Below, in pieces: positions 20,589 through 29,180 of a DNA stretch of 37,710 bases. Under the pieces are notes generated by a model. The model searched no databases. It saw only the letters and a program-made list of their open reading frames with translations, and was not told the origin of the DNA. The stretch is from the IMG/VR virus record IMGVR_UViG_3300046001_001376, positions 1 to 37,710 of that record; one strand, given 5' to 3'. The translations under genes and the position numbers were made by a program. This DNA comes from a virus. How positions within the stretch are numbered: position 1 is the stretch's first letter; each line of letters begins with the position of its first letter.

Positions 20589-21316
20589 CTTTACTCGCCT
20601 CCCAAACATATTTTGGTAAGAATGAACCATTTGAACTTCAAGTGGCGCGGAACCAGATTCCTGGTCATTCCTTAGTTAATGTATTTGGGTATCAACCATT
20701 GGTTGACGGCACGTCTATTTGTATTTGGGAAAATACCACGCCGTATTTGTACCCATCAGCCGCAGTTCAGATGACGATGGTTAGTACAAGCGCGGCGGAC
20801 GTAGGTGTGGTTAAGTTAATTTCAGGGCTAAACCTTAACTACGAACCAATATCAGAAATTTTGGCTACAAATGGCACGACGCCAGTAGTTACAACAAACT
20901 ATTTCTTGCGTATTAATAACGTGCGCACGTTATCTGGCAACGCGGTGGGAACTGTAACGCTTACCAATAACGGAACAACGTATGCAAAGATATTGCCTGG
21001 CGTGGGGCAAACCCAAATGTCGCAGTACACAGTTCCTTTAGGCCATACCTTTTATCTGACCCGCGTAGACGCGTTTTCACAAGTATCAGGTGGATCAAAT
21101 AACTACTGTACTTACAATGTACAAGCGTTATTGGCAAACGGAACGTCGTATTCGGTGTTGCAAGCGCCATTTACTGCAAACTATAACGCACGTCGTATAG
21201 TCCCGTTTCCTTATGCTGAAAAAACAAGCTTACAATGGCGCGCAACAGTTGCTGCACAAACAGCCGCAGTATCTATGGTAATAGAAGGCATTTTAGTTAA
21301 AAACTCAACGGATTAA
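20585..21316 (+). CDS. Beta-rich virion structural protein
   Basis: A 243-residue beta-rich protein overlapping the previous gene by ATGA. It resembles phage proteins with the pattern VFGYQPLVDGTSICIWENTTPYLYPSA, found in T7- and P22-like phages of aquatic bacteria and usually annotated as structural. The C-terminal part (PLGHTFYLTRVDAFSQVSGG to MVIEGILVK) looks like a jelly-roll or Ig-like sandwich. A head-decoration or neck role is plausible. Confidence 0.65.
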   Translation: MTLLASQTYFGKNEPFELQVARNQIPGHSLVNVFGYQPLVDGTSICIWENTTPYLYPSAAVQMTMVSTSAADVGVVKLISGLNLNYEPISEILATNGTTPVVTTNYFLRINNVRTLSGNAVGTVTLTNNGTTYAKILPGVGQTQMSQYTVPLGHTFYLTRVDAFSQVSGGSNNYCTYNVQALLANGTSYSVLQAPFTANYNARRIVPFPYAEKTSLQWRATVAAQTAAVSMVIEGILVKNSTD

Positions 21317-21318
21317 AC

Positions 21319-21585
21319 ATGGCAAATTACACCTACATTTCGGCTTCGGCCAACATTAAACCGATGGCTGGCAAGTTGAAAGGCATTTTTGTAAGTGCCG
21401 CGTCCAATACGCCAACCATTGCCGTTTATGATTCGTCAAACACGACGACTACCAAGCCTATCCTAGGTGTCTTTACGCCAGTATCCGCAACATCGTACTT
21501 GTTGCCTTTAGACGGCGCGTATGCTAAGGATGGACTTTATGTTGTCATTGGTGGTACAGTAACGGCAACTATTATTTACGAATAA
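21319..21585 (+). CDS. Small beta-rich virion protein
   Basis: An 88-residue beta-rich protein (MANYTYISASANIKPMAGKL to GGTVTATIIYE) encoded two bases after the previous gene. Many Ser, Thr and Val residues and no charge clusters suggest a small capsid-decoration or fibre-like subunit. It may interact with the 243-residue protein. No named family is recognised. Confidence 0.6.
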   Translation: MANYTYISASANIKPMAGKLKGIFVSAASNTPTIAVYDSSNTTTTKPILGVFTPVSATSYLLPLDGAYAKDGLYVVIGGTVTATIIYE

Positions 21586-21608
21586 CCTTATCGGCGAGGT
21601 TCACCGAG

Positions 21609-21622
21609 GATTCTAAGGAATC
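21609..21622 (+). promoter_or_regulatory. Hairpin over the scaffold ribosome site
   Basis: GATTC (21609-21613), TAAG loop, GAATC (21618-21622) partly encloses the AAGGAA Shine-Dalgarno of the scaffold gene, whose ATG is at 21629. A weaker CGG/CCG pairing lies just upstream. It could limit scaffold translation. Confidence 0.45.
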
Positions 21623-21628
21623 AATAAA

Positions 21629-22393
21629 ATGTCAGATGAAGTAGAAATAGCGGAAGTTCCCGCGCCAGAACTGGAAGTTACGGCAACTCCAGAACCTGAA
21701 GAAGTAGCGCCGGAAGAAACTGAAGTCAAACAGTCGAAAACCTTCTCACAAGAAGAGTTGGACGCTGCTATTGGCAAACGGCTTGCAAGAGAGCAACGAA
21801 AATGGGAACGAGAACAGTCTCAGCGACCTGTCGCTAAAGCTGCTGAAGTGCCTCCCGCGCTCGACCAATTTGATAATGTTGATGACTATGCCGAAGCACT
21901 GGCTATCTCAAAAGCAGAACAATTATTGGCCGACCGTGAAGCAAAACGGCAACAGTCTGAACTTTTAGAGTCCTATCACGATAGAGAAGAAGAAGCGCGG
22001 GGCAAATACGATGACTTCGAACAAGTCGCGTACAACCCGAACTTGCCAATCACTACCGTAATGGCTCAAACGATTCAATCTTCTGAAGTTGGTCCTGATT
22101 TGGCTTATTACCTAGGGACTAATCCGAAAGAAGCGGATCGCATTTCCAGACTCCAACCTTTTATGCAGGCTAAAGAAATTGGACGGATTGAGGCCAAGTT
22201 AATCTCAAGCCCTCCAGTGAAGAAAACATCGACAGCCCCATCGCCGATTAGCCCTGTCACTGCTAAAAGCAATGGTAACTCTGCTTACGATACTACTGAC
22301 CCACGATCTGTCAAAACTATGACTACATCGCAGTGGATTGAAGCTGACCGCCAAAGACAAGCTAAAAAGTTTGAGTTGTCAAAACTCCGCTAA
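21629..22393 (+). CDS. Head scaffolding protein
   Basis: A 254-residue acidic, helical protein placed directly before the coat gene. The N-terminus is a low-complexity Glu/Pro/Val stretch (EVPAPELEVTATPEPEEVAP). The middle is helical (KTFSQEELDAAIGKRLAREQRKWERE and AEALAISKAEQLLADREAKRQQSE), and the C-terminus is basic (EADRQRQAKKFELSKLR), as in scaffolds that contact coat through a basic end. P22 gp8 has 303 residues. It should guide procapsid assembly and then leave. AAGGAA lies upstream of the ATG. Confidence 0.88.
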   Translation: MSDEVEIAEVPAPELEVTATPEPEEVAPEETEVKQSKTFSQEELDAAIGKRLAREQRKWEREQSQRPVAKAAEVPPALDQFDNVDDYAEALAISKAEQLLADREAKRQQSELLESYHDREEEARGKYDDFEQVAYNPNLPITTVMAQTIQSSEVGPDLAYYLGTNPKEADRISRLQPFMQAKEIGRIEAKLISSPPVKKTSTAPSPISPVTAKSNGNSAYDTTDPRSVKTMTTSQWIEADRQRQAKKFELSKLR

Positions 22394-22413
22394 TTTTACT
22401 TTTAGGAAATATC

Positions 22414-23622
22414 ATGGCAAATAGCATTCTTACAATCGACATGATCACGCGCAAGGCGCTTGAGATTCTCGAAAACAATCTGGTTCTGACCCGTAACGTA
22501 AACCGCCAATACGACGATTCTTTCGCCGTTGAAGGTGCAAAAATTGGTTCCACCCTGCGTATTCGTCTGCCTGACCGCGCTCTGGTGACCGACGGCGCCG
22601 CCCTGCAAGTTCAGGACGACAACGAGCAATTCACCACCCTGTCTGTGGCTAACCAAAAGCATATCGGCGTGAACTTTACGTCTGCCGAACTGACCATGCA
22701 ATTGGATGACTTCGCAGAACGTGTACTGAAACCGCGTATTTCGCAGCTGGCTTCGAGTATTGATGCTGACGTCGCCAATGCTTACAAAAACATTGGTAAC
22801 TCAGTCGGTACGCCAGGTTCGACCCCATCGACTTCGCTGGTTCTGTTGCAAGCGCAGCAAAAGCTGAACGAAAACGCTGCGGTTATGTCCCCACGTTACG
22901 CTACTGTTAACCCAGCTGCTAACGCCGGTCTGGTTGAAGGCATGAAAGGTCTGTTCAATCCTACGGATACCGTCAGCCGTCAGTTCAAGAATGGCATGAT
23001 GGGTACGGGCGTTCTGGGCTTTGAAGAAGTCAATATGTCCCAGTCGATCAAGCAACACACCACCGGTTCCCGCGACGCTTCTGCCGCAACCGTGACTGCT
23101 GCTGCCGTTACTTCGGAAGGTTCCGCAACCATTACGCTGTCGCAAGCTTCGGTTACCACCACCATTAAAGCCGGTGACGTGTTTACTGTTGCTAGCTGCT
23201 TTGCTGTTAACCCACAAACTCGTGAAACCACTGGTTCGCTGTTCCAGTTTGTTGCACTGGCTGACGCTACTGCTGTCACCGGTACTTGGACTGTTACTGT
23301 TGCGCCTATGTACTCGGCATCGCACGCTCTGGCAACGATGGACTCGCTGCCAGCAAATAACAAGTCTGTTACTTTCTTGGGCGCCGCTTCTACTGCTTAC
23401 GCACAGAATCTGGTCTACCATAAAGACGCTATCACCTTCGCAACCGCTGACTTGCTGTTGCCACAAGGTGTTGACATGGCTTCGCGTGCTGTTCATAACG
23501 GTATTTCGCTGCGTGTTGTTCGTCAGTACGACATTAACAACGACCGTATGCCTTGCCGTATTGACGTTCTGTACGGTTACAGCACGATTCGTCCACAAAT
23601 GGCTTGCCGTATCTGGGGCTAA
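22414..23622 (+). CDS. Major coat protein, P22-like
   Basis: A 402-residue HK97-fold coat protein. The start MANSILTIDMITRKALEILE and the region DRALVTDGAALQVQDDNEQFTTLSVANQKHIGVNFTSAEL match P22-type coats. Residues about 220-330 (TIKAGDVFTVAS to TGTWTVTVAPM) probably correspond to the inserted I-domain. The ending YDINNDRMPCRIDVLYGYSTIRPQMACRIWG is typical of the family. Codons are more uniform than in neighbouring genes, consistent with strong expression. AGGAAA lies upstream and a strong terminator-like hairpin follows. Confidence 0.96.
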   Translation: MANSILTIDMITRKALEILENNLVLTRNVNRQYDDSFAVEGAKIGSTLRIRLPDRALVTDGAALQVQDDNEQFTTLSVANQKHIGVNFTSAELTMQLDDFAERVLKPRISQLASSIDADVANAYKNIGNSVGTPGSTPSTSLVLLQAQQKLNENAAVMSPRYATVNPAANAGLVEGMKGLFNPTDTVSRQFKNGMMGTGVLGFEEVNMSQSIKQHTTGSRDASAATVTAAAVTSEGSATITLSQASVTTTIKAGDVFTVASCFAVNPQTRETTGSLFQFVALADATAVTGTWTVTVAPMYSASHALATMDSLPANNKSVTFLGAASTAYAQNLVYHKDAITFATADLLLPQGVDMASRAVHNGISLRVVRQYDINNDRMPCRIDVLYGYSTIRPQMACRIWG

Positions 23623-23626
23623 GACT

Positions 23627-23649
23627 AAAGAGGGCTTCGGCCCTCTTTT
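23627..23649 (+). terminator. UUCG hairpin after the coat gene
   Basis: AAA GAGGGC TTCG GCCCTC TTTT, a 6-bp stem (9-10 bp with the A/T flanks) closed by a very stable UUCG loop. It begins five bases after the coat stop. It can act as a partial terminator or protect the coat mRNA 3' end. Confidence 0.92.
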
Positions 23650-23673
23650 CTAAAACTTTTTAAGGAAAATATC

Positions 23674-24063
23674 ATGGCAATCCCTAATGGCGCAGGTGGT
23701 TATCAACTCGGCGACGGCAATCTGAATGAAGTTGATCTGGTTATTCAAGCTGCTCCGGTAACTAAAGCTGCTGCTGCAACCCTGACCGCAGCTGAACTGA
23801 CTAACGGCATTGTTATTTATAGCGGCGCAACTGCTTCTATTACTCTGCCTACCGTAGCTGATACAGAAGTGCTGGTTTCTAGTGCTAAAAATAACAGCTC
23901 TTTTAACATTAACTTCATCAACACCGGTGCAGGTACGCTCACCATTGCAGTGGGAACTGGCTGGACTTTGGTTGGTACAGTTACTTCTGCAACCCTGACT
24001 TCCGCTGCATGGCGCGCCCGTAAAACAGGTGACGGTGCGTGGACTTTGTACCGTCTGTCATAA
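23674..24063 (+). CDS. Small beta-rich virion protein, likely head decoration
   Basis: A 129-residue protein starting MAIPNGAGGYQLGDGNLNEV. The pattern TLTAAELTNGIVIYSGATASITLPTVAD, then NFINTGAGTLTIAVGTGWTLVGT and WRARKTGDGAWTLYRL, is a beta-helix or jelly-roll-type repeat known from head-fibre and decoration proteins. AAGGAAAA precedes the ATG. It sits between two UUCG hairpins directly after the coat gene, which suggests high expression and a capsid-surface role. Confidence 0.7.
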   Translation: MAIPNGAGGYQLGDGNLNEVDLVIQAAPVTKAAAATLTAAELTNGIVIYSGATASITLPTVADTEVLVSSAKNNSSFNINFINTGAGTLTIAVGTGWTLVGTVTSATLTSAAWRARKTGDGAWTLYRLS

Positions 24064-24067
24064 ATCT

Positions 24068-24090
24068 GAAGGGGGCTTCGGCCCCTTTCT
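24068..24090 (+). terminator. UUCG hairpin after the decoration gene
   Basis: GGGGC (24072-24076), TTCG, GCCCC (24081-24085) followed by TTTCTTT. It begins a few bases after the stop of the 129-residue gene and has the same design as the hairpins after the coat gene and the next gene. Confidence 0.85.
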
Positions 24091-24104
24091 TTAAAGGATA
24101 AATT

Positions 24105-24341
24105 ATGTCAAATACTAAAGCCGTAGGTGTCGCTTTTGCTGACCCGTTGTTTGACGACGTTCAGTTTCAAGCATACACAGTAGCGCAGTTACCTGCCGCT
24201 GCTGCTGCATTACTCGGCACACGTTCAGTTGTTACCAATTCCAACGCAGCTTTGACTGCTGGCATTGGCGCTGTTGTTGCTGCTGGTGGTTCTAACATCG
24301 TCCCAGTTTTTTGTGACGGTACTAATTGGCGTATTGGTTAA
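24105..24341 (+). CDS. Small virion protein with fibre-type C-terminus
   Basis: A 78-residue protein (MSNTKAVGVAFADPLFDDVQ) with an AAAGGA ribosome site. The C-terminal half SVVTNSNAALTAGIGAVVAA followed by GGSNIVPVFCDGTNWRIG resembles the trimer-forming, surface-exposed ends of head or tail fibres. It may be a short head fibre or knob. It is flanked by UUCG hairpins on both sides. Confidence 0.65.
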   Translation: MSNTKAVGVAFADPLFDDVQFQAYTVAQLPAAAAALLGTRSVVTNSNAALTAGIGAVVAAGGSNIVPVFCDGTNWRIG

Positions 24342-24348
24342 AATAAAT

Positions 24349-24367
24349 GGGGCTTCGGCCCCGTTTT
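24349..24367 (+). terminator. UUCG hairpin before the head-completion genes
   Basis: GGGGC (24349-24353), TTCG, GCCCC (24358-24362), then GTTTTC. The third such hairpin in about 750 bases; the T run is interrupted by a G, so read-through is expected. Confidence 0.8.
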
Positions 24368-24372
24368 CTACT

Positions 24373-24546
24373 ATGAACATATACCTACAGCACCCTATTC
24401 ATGGCCGCAAGATCGCCACTATGGAACTTGAAGCCGAAAATGATGAACAAAACGGCTGGACGCGATACAATGACGAAGAACCACAGGTTGAAAATGAGCT
24501 AGTAGCACGGCGTAAACCTACGCGGAGCGCAGCTAAAGGAATCTAA
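24373..24546 (+). CDS. 57-residue phage protein, unknown
   Basis: A short gene starting at ATG 24373 (MNIYLQHPIHGRKIATMELE). The pattern HGxKIAxxExEAxxDEQNGW is common to small phage proteins found near head-completion genes. The rest is charged (VARRKPTRSAAKGI). A longer upstream frame overlaps the hairpin and the previous gene and is rejected. The start follows the UUCG hairpin with no clear Shine-Dalgarno. Function is unknown. Confidence 0.65.
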   Translation: MNIYLQHPIHGRKIATMELEAENDEQNGWTRYNDEEPQVENELVARRKPTRSAAKGI

Positions 24547-24548
24547 GC

Positions 24549-25265
24549 ATGACAACATACACTGCTGGCGAACAAATTAATGCTGCGCTGCGCTTGATTG
24601 GTCAGCTGGCAGAAGGTGAACAACCTACACCGCAAGCTTCGCAAGACGCACTGGCTGCGCTTAATCAGATGATTGATAGCTGGAATACAGAGCGGCTGTC
24701 AGTATTTTCTACGCAAGATCAAGTTTATACATGGCCTGCGGGCGACATTAGTAAAACCATTGGACCAACCGGCGACTTTGTTGGCAATCGTCCCGTGTTG
24801 TTGGACGATGCTACTTATTACCGCGACCCAGGCACGGGCGTATCGTTTGGTATCAAGTTTATTAACCAACAGCAGTATGATGGCATTGCAGTTAAAACTG
24901 TAACGTCGACATATCCGCAAGTTATGTTTATAAACATGACTTTTCCGGACATTACGGTATTTGTCTACCCGCGTCCTACGCGCGACTTGGAATGGCATTT
25001 TATTTCTGTTGAAGAATTAACTAAACCAGCAAATTTGGCTACGTCGATATTGTTTCCGCCAGGTTATCTGCGCGCGTTTAAGTACAATCTGGCGTGTGAA
25101 ATTGCGGCTGAATTTGGTGTGGAACCACCTCCTACAGTTCAACGGATTGCTATGACTAGCAAACGTAATCTAAAACGTATTAACAATCCAGACGATATTA
25201 TGTCGCTGCCTTACGCTATTGTGGCTACACGTCAGCGTTTCAATGTTTACGCTGGTAATTACTAA
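24549..25265 (+). CDS. Head-completion / DNA-stabilisation protein, P22 gp4-like
   Basis: A 238-residue adaptor that should bind the portal after packaging. The N-terminal helix region (AGEQINAALRLIGQLAEGEQPTPQASQDALAALNQMIDSWNTERLS) is the typical gp4-type start. The C-terminal region has FPPGYLRAFKYNLACEIAAEFG and PDDIMSLPYAIV. It is longer than P22 gp4 (166 residues) because of a central beta region. Its stop overlaps the next gene as TAATG. Confidence 0.9.
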   Translation: MTTYTAGEQINAALRLIGQLAEGEQPTPQASQDALAALNQMIDSWNTERLSVFSTQDQVYTWPAGDISKTIGPTGDFVGNRPVLLDDATYYRDPGTGVSFGIKFINQQQYDGIAVKTVTSTYPQVMFINMTFPDITVFVYPRPTRDLEWHFISVEELTKPANLATSILFPPGYLRAFKYNLACEIAAEFGVEPPPTVQRIAMTSKRNLKRINNPDDIMSLPYAIVATRQRFNVYAGNY

Positions 25266-26698
25266 TGCAATCGCCGATTCTTGGGCAATCGTATGTAGCC
25301 CGTAGCGTCAACGCGGCGGCTAACCGGATGATTAATATGTATCCGGAAGCTACCCCACCGCCAGAAGGCAAAGATGCGGGCTATCTAAGCCGCGTTCCAG
25401 GGTTGCGTAAACTAGCTACAGTTGGCACAGGCCCGATTCGTGGGCTGTGGCAATACGGTGGTTACGGATATGTAGTGTCAGGCGCGCGGCTGTATCGCAT
25501 TGATACGTCATGGAATAGTACCGTTATTGGTGCTATTTCTGGCACTGGCCCCGTGTCTATGGTGGATAACGGCACGCAGTTGTTTATTGCGGCTAATCCC
25601 ACAGGCTACATTTATAACGCGTCTACGCTTCAATTTGCGCAAATTACGGACATTGATTTTCCTGGCGCGGTAATGGTCGGGTATCTGGACGGTTACTTTA
25701 CGTTTCAGGAACCTAACTCGCAACGCTTTTGGGTTACTCAGCTGTTGGACGGCTCATCAATTGACCCGTTAGATTTTGCCAGTGCCGAAGGTATGCCAGA
25801 CGATTTAATTTCGCTTTTTGTTGACCATCGTGAAGTATGGCTATTTGGTACGCAGTCGGTTGAAGTTTGGTATAACGCAGGAACCGCCGGTTTTCCCTTC
25901 GAACGCATTCAAGGCGCCGTTAATGAACTCGGCTGCGCGGCTACCTATTCTGTCGCCAAAATGGATAACTCGCTGTTTTGGCTGGGCGCTGACGCCCGTG
26001 GTCACGGTATCGTTTACCGTGCTAATGGCTATACCGGCACACGCGTATCCACGCACGCGGTAGAAATTGCCATTCAAACTTATGAAGTAATTAATGATGC
26101 GATTGGCTTTACATACCAGCAAGACGGGCATTCCTTTTACATCTTGACGTTCCCGACTGCTCAAAAAACTTGGGCTTACGATGCGGCTACAGGCGCATGG
26201 CATGAGCGCGCCGGTTTTGCAAACGGTCAATTTATTCGCCAGCGGGCTAATTGCCAGATGTTTTTTAACGAAGAAGTCGTTGTTGGCGATTTTCAAAACG
26301 GCAAAATATACGCATACGATTTAGAAGTTTTTGCTGACGATACTTTGCCACAGAAATGGCTTCGTTCGTGGCGCGCGCTACCTACCGGCACTAATAACCT
26401 TAAACGTACCGCACAACATTCGCTTCAAATTGATTGTGAAGCCGGTGTGGGGTTGAATAACGGTCAAGGTGCAGACCCACAAATTATGCTTAGATGGTCT
26501 GATGACGGCGGGCATACATGGTCTAATGAATATTGGATGTCTATGGGGCGTATCGGAGCGTACTTTGTTCGTGCTATTCGCCGTCGTTTGGGTATGACAA
26601 TTAAGCTGCGTGACCGCGTGTACGAAATCTCAGGTACTGATCCTGTTAAGATTGCCATTATGGCCGCTGAATTAGTCGTTGACCCAACTAATGCCTAA
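25265..26698 (+). CDS. Packaged-DNA stabilisation protein, P22 gp10-like
   Basis: A 477-residue beta-propeller-like tail hub. The start SPILGQSYVARSVNAAANRMINMYPE is characteristic of the P22 gp10 family (472 residues in P22). Inside are GLWQYGGYGYVVSGARLYRI, LISLFVDHREVWLFGTQSVEVWYNAG and WLRSWRALPTGTNNLKRTAQHSLQIDCEAGVG. It should sit below the gp4-like adaptor and close the portal channel. It is coupled to the adaptor gene by TAATG and overlaps the fibre gene by 8 bp. Confidence 0.93.
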   Translation: MQSPILGQSYVARSVNAAANRMINMYPEATPPPEGKDAGYLSRVPGLRKLATVGTGPIRGLWQYGGYGYVVSGARLYRIDTSWNSTVIGAISGTGPVSMVDNGTQLFIAANPTGYIYNASTLQFAQITDIDFPGAVMVGYLDGYFTFQEPNSQRFWVTQLLDGSSIDPLDFASAEGMPDDLISLFVDHREVWLFGTQSVEVWYNAGTAGFPFERIQGAVNELGCAATYSVAKMDNSLFWLGADARGHGIVYRANGYTGTRVSTHAVEIAIQTYEVINDAIGFTYQQDGHSFYILTFPTAQKTWAYDAATGAWHERAGFANGQFIRQRANCQMFFNEEVVVGDFQNGKIYAYDLEVFADDTLPQKWLRSWRALPTGTNNLKRTAQHSLQIDCEAGVGLNNGQGADPQIMLRWSDDGGHTWSNEYWMSMGRIGAYFVRAIRRRLGMTIKLRDRVYEISGTDPVKIAIMAAELVVDPTNA

Positions 26699-27992
26699 TC
26701 CAACTTATTTACCTGCTAACCGTGCCGTAATTGTAGACCCGCAAACTAATATGGTTTCGCGGGAATGGTACTTGTTTTTTCAGAATTTATTGACTCTAGC
26801 TGAAGCCGGCGGCGGTGGTGGCGGGTCTGGTACGGTAACGTCTGTTGATGTGTCCGGCGGTACTACTGGATTAACGGTTGGTGGTGGGCCGGTTACAACT
26901 AGCGGCACTATGACACTTAGTGGCACGCTAAATACCGCCAATGGTGGTACAGGCGCCTCTACAGCAAGCGGCGCCAGAACTAACTTAGGGTTGGTTATCG
27001 GCGTTAATGTACCTAGCCCTACAGGTACAGGCGCGTCTGGCAGCTGGTCTATTAACGCAGCAACTGTCACTAATGGCGTCTATACGTCAGGCAGCTATGC
27101 CGATCCTACATGGATTACTTCGCTGGCTGGCGCCAAGATTACTGGCAATATTACCGGCAGCGCCAACAGCGTAGCAAACGCATTAACTGTTGGTACTGGA
27201 CTTTCGTACAGTGCTGGCACAACGTATGACGGCTCGGCAGCGGTCACGATTGATAACGCTGCACCAATGGTTTACCCTGGTGCGGGCATTCCTAACTCAA
27301 CAGGAACGGCTTGGGGCGCGTCGTACACGACCACAGGCACAGGTACTACTCTGGTGCTGGATACGTCGCCTAGCTTGATTACGCCTTTGCTTGGTACGCC
27401 TACCAGCGGTGATTTTAGTACCGGCACGTTTACTTGGCCTACATTTAATCAGAACACGACGGGTACAGCCAGCAATGTAACTGGCGTGGTTGCTATTGCT
27501 AATGGCGGTACTGGTCAAACTACGGCTATTGCTAGTTTTGATGCGCTTTCGCCTACAACAACTAAAGGCGATTTAATTGTTGATGACGGCACAAACAATG
27601 TTCGGCAAGGCGTTGGCGCGGATGGATATGTTTTAACCGCTGATTCTACTGTTGCTACAGGTGTTAAATGGGCAATTGTTAGTGGCGCTGGGGTTACAAT
27701 AACTAATGATACTACTACAGCAACTAATTTATACCCAACATTTCTAACGGGTACAAGTGGTTCGTTATCAACCATATATACCGGCAACACGAAGTATCTG
27801 TACAAACCTAGCACGGGTGAGTTAACATCGGAGCATTTCATAGCCAATAACGGCATTTTTGTCAATAAGTTGGCTATAGCTACAAACTACACAATTGCAG
27901 CAGGTTACTCAGGTTCGTCTGCGGGACCGATAACAATTAATACCGGCATTACGGTTACTGTGGCGTCAGGTTCTCGATGGGTGGTGATATGA
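26691..27992 (+). CDS. Tail fibre protein with collagen-like glycine repeats
   Basis: From ATG 26691 the protein has 433 residues. The N-terminus (MPNPTYLPANRAVIVDPQTN to FFQNLL) resembles attachment domains of podovirus fibres. GGGGGGSGTVTSVDVSGGTTGL and TANGGTGASTASGARTNLGL are typical fibre repeats. The middle is Ser/Thr/Gly-rich, and the C-terminus ends GSRWVVI, the same ending as the fibre protein at 33281-34162. It probably forms a trimer that contacts the host surface. The start lacks a clear ribosome site; a TTG at 26679 is an alternative. It overlaps both neighbours. Confidence 0.85.
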   Translation: MPNPTYLPANRAVIVDPQTNMVSREWYLFFQNLLTLAEAGGGGGGSGTVTSVDVSGGTTGLTVGGGPVTTSGTMTLSGTLNTANGGTGASTASGARTNLGLVIGVNVPSPTGTGASGSWSINAATVTNGVYTSGSYADPTWITSLAGAKITGNITGSANSVANALTVGTGLSYSAGTTYDGSAAVTIDNAAPMVYPGAGIPNSTGTAWGASYTTTGTGTTLVLDTSPSLITPLLGTPTSGDFSTGTFTWPTFNQNTTGTASNVTGVVAIANGGTGQTTAIASFDALSPTTTKGDLIVDDGTNNVRQGVGADGYVLTADSTVATGVKWAIVSGAGVTITNDTTTATNLYPTFLTGTSGSLSTIYTGNTKYLYKPSTGELTSEHFIANNGIFVNKLAIATNYTIAAGYSGSSAGPITINTGITVTVASGSRWVVI

Positions 27993-28426
27993 GCGAAATT
28001 GTTGCGCCAGATTTTATGCGGGAAAAGGTTGAGATATTGCAGGCTGAATTATCTAAACAACCGCAATATGAAGCGCCTACAGAGCACATTTTCCACGGCG
28101 GTATGTATTGCCGTCAGGTATGGCGTCCAGCCGACTGTTTAATTGTAGGCAAAGTTCATAAAAAAGAACACTTTTATATGGTTGTATCCGGTACAGTCAT
28201 AGTAACGACCGACGATGGCCCGCAAACTATTACGGGGCCTATGCTTTTATGTAGTAAGCCTGGAACTAAACGTGCGGTATACGCCGAAACTGATGCTTTG
28301 TGCATGACTTTTCATCGTGTTGATTCAAAAACTGTTGAAGAAGCTGAAGCTGAATTAGTTGAGGATGACCCAAACTCTATGTTTACTATTGGAAATAAAA
28401 TTAAACCTTTAGAGGTAACCCAATGA
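27989..28426 (+). CDS. Cupin-fold phage protein
   Basis: A 145-residue protein starting MSEIVAPDFMREKVEILQAE, coupled by ATGA to the fibre gene with GGTGG upstream. The cupin core is EHIFHGGMYCRQVW, GKVHKKEHFYMVVSGTVIVTTDDG and GPMLLCSKPGTKRAVYA. Of the usual metal ligands the HxH pair is missing, and the later His is replaced in the PGTKRAVY segment. It is therefore probably a non-catalytic structural or binding protein. It occurs between fibre and ejection genes, where similar cupins are known in phages. Confidence 0.75.
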   Translation: MSEIVAPDFMREKVEILQAELSKQPQYEAPTEHIFHGGMYCRQVWRPADCLIVGKVHKKEHFYMVVSGTVIVTTDDGPQTITGPMLLCSKPGTKRAVYAETDALCMTFHRVDSKTVEEAEAELVEDDPNSMFTIGNKIKPLEVTQ

Positions 28427-29172
28427 GTTTTATAGCCGCAGCTGTAATTGGCGCAGGAGCATCTTTAATTGGCGGTTCAATGGCCGCTGGCGCGGCCAAA
28501 GATGCCGCAGCTATGCAAGCTCGGTCATCTGGAAAAGCCCTTGCATTTGAACGCCAACAGTACGAAGAAGGCGTTGCTCGGCAAAAGCCATTTTATGAAG
28601 CAGGCGTAAACGCGTTAGGCCAGTACCAGACAGGTATTCAGCCTGGAGGCGAATTGACGCGCGGCTTTACAATGGCTGACTATCAAGAAGACCCTGGGTA
28701 TGGCTTCCGCATGAAAGAAGGTACGCGGGCGTTAGACCAAAGCGCGGCGGCAAGAGGTGGGCTGTTGTCTGGCAACGCCTTGCGTGGCGCGCAACAGTAC
28801 GGTCAACAGCTAGGCTCACAAGAATATCAGAACGCCTACAATCGTTTTGTTGGCGAGCAAGGCACACAACGTAACGCGTTAGCAAACTTGGCAGGCATTG
28901 GTCAAACGGCTGTTGGCAGCATGAATCAGGCCGGCGCGGCTTATGGACAGTCAGGCAGCGGAATAATGCAGCAGCAAGGTCTTAACGCAGCTAATGCGGG
29001 GCTATATGGTGCAGGCGCGCGCGCGTCGTCTTACGGTCAAGCTGCTAATCAGTTACAAAGAGTTAATTGGGGTAACCCAAATGCACCATATGTAAACACA
29101 TACGGTGCTAGTAGCGGATATGCTCCTACTGCTGGTTCTTTCTCTTATGATCCCTCAGCCGGACAAATTTAA
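28423..29172 (+). CDS. DNA ejection protein, P22 gp7-like
   Basis: A 249-residue protein that starts with a hydrophobic, glycine-rich helix (MSFIAAAVIGAGASLIGGSM) able to insert in membranes, then a helical region (AFERQQYEEGVARQKPFYEAG) and DYQEDPGYGFRMKEGTRALDQSAAARGGLLSG. This matches the gp7 / DNA-transfer family. The C-terminus is rich in Gly, Gln, Ala and Tyr (low complexity). It should be packaged in the head and ejected first with the DNA. It overlaps the cupin gene by ATGA. Confidence 0.85.
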   Translation: MSFIAAAVIGAGASLIGGSMAAGAAKDAAAMQARSSGKALAFERQQYEEGVARQKPFYEAGVNALGQYQTGIQPGGELTRGFTMADYQEDPGYGFRMKEGTRALDQSAAARGGLLSGNALRGAQQYGQQLGSQEYQNAYNRFVGEQGTQRNALANLAGIGQTAVGSMNQAGAAYGQSGSGIMQQQGLNAANAGLYGAGARASSYGQAANQLQRVNWGNPNAPYVNTYGASSGYAPTAGSFSYDPSAGQI

Positions 29173-29180
29173 GGAATAAT

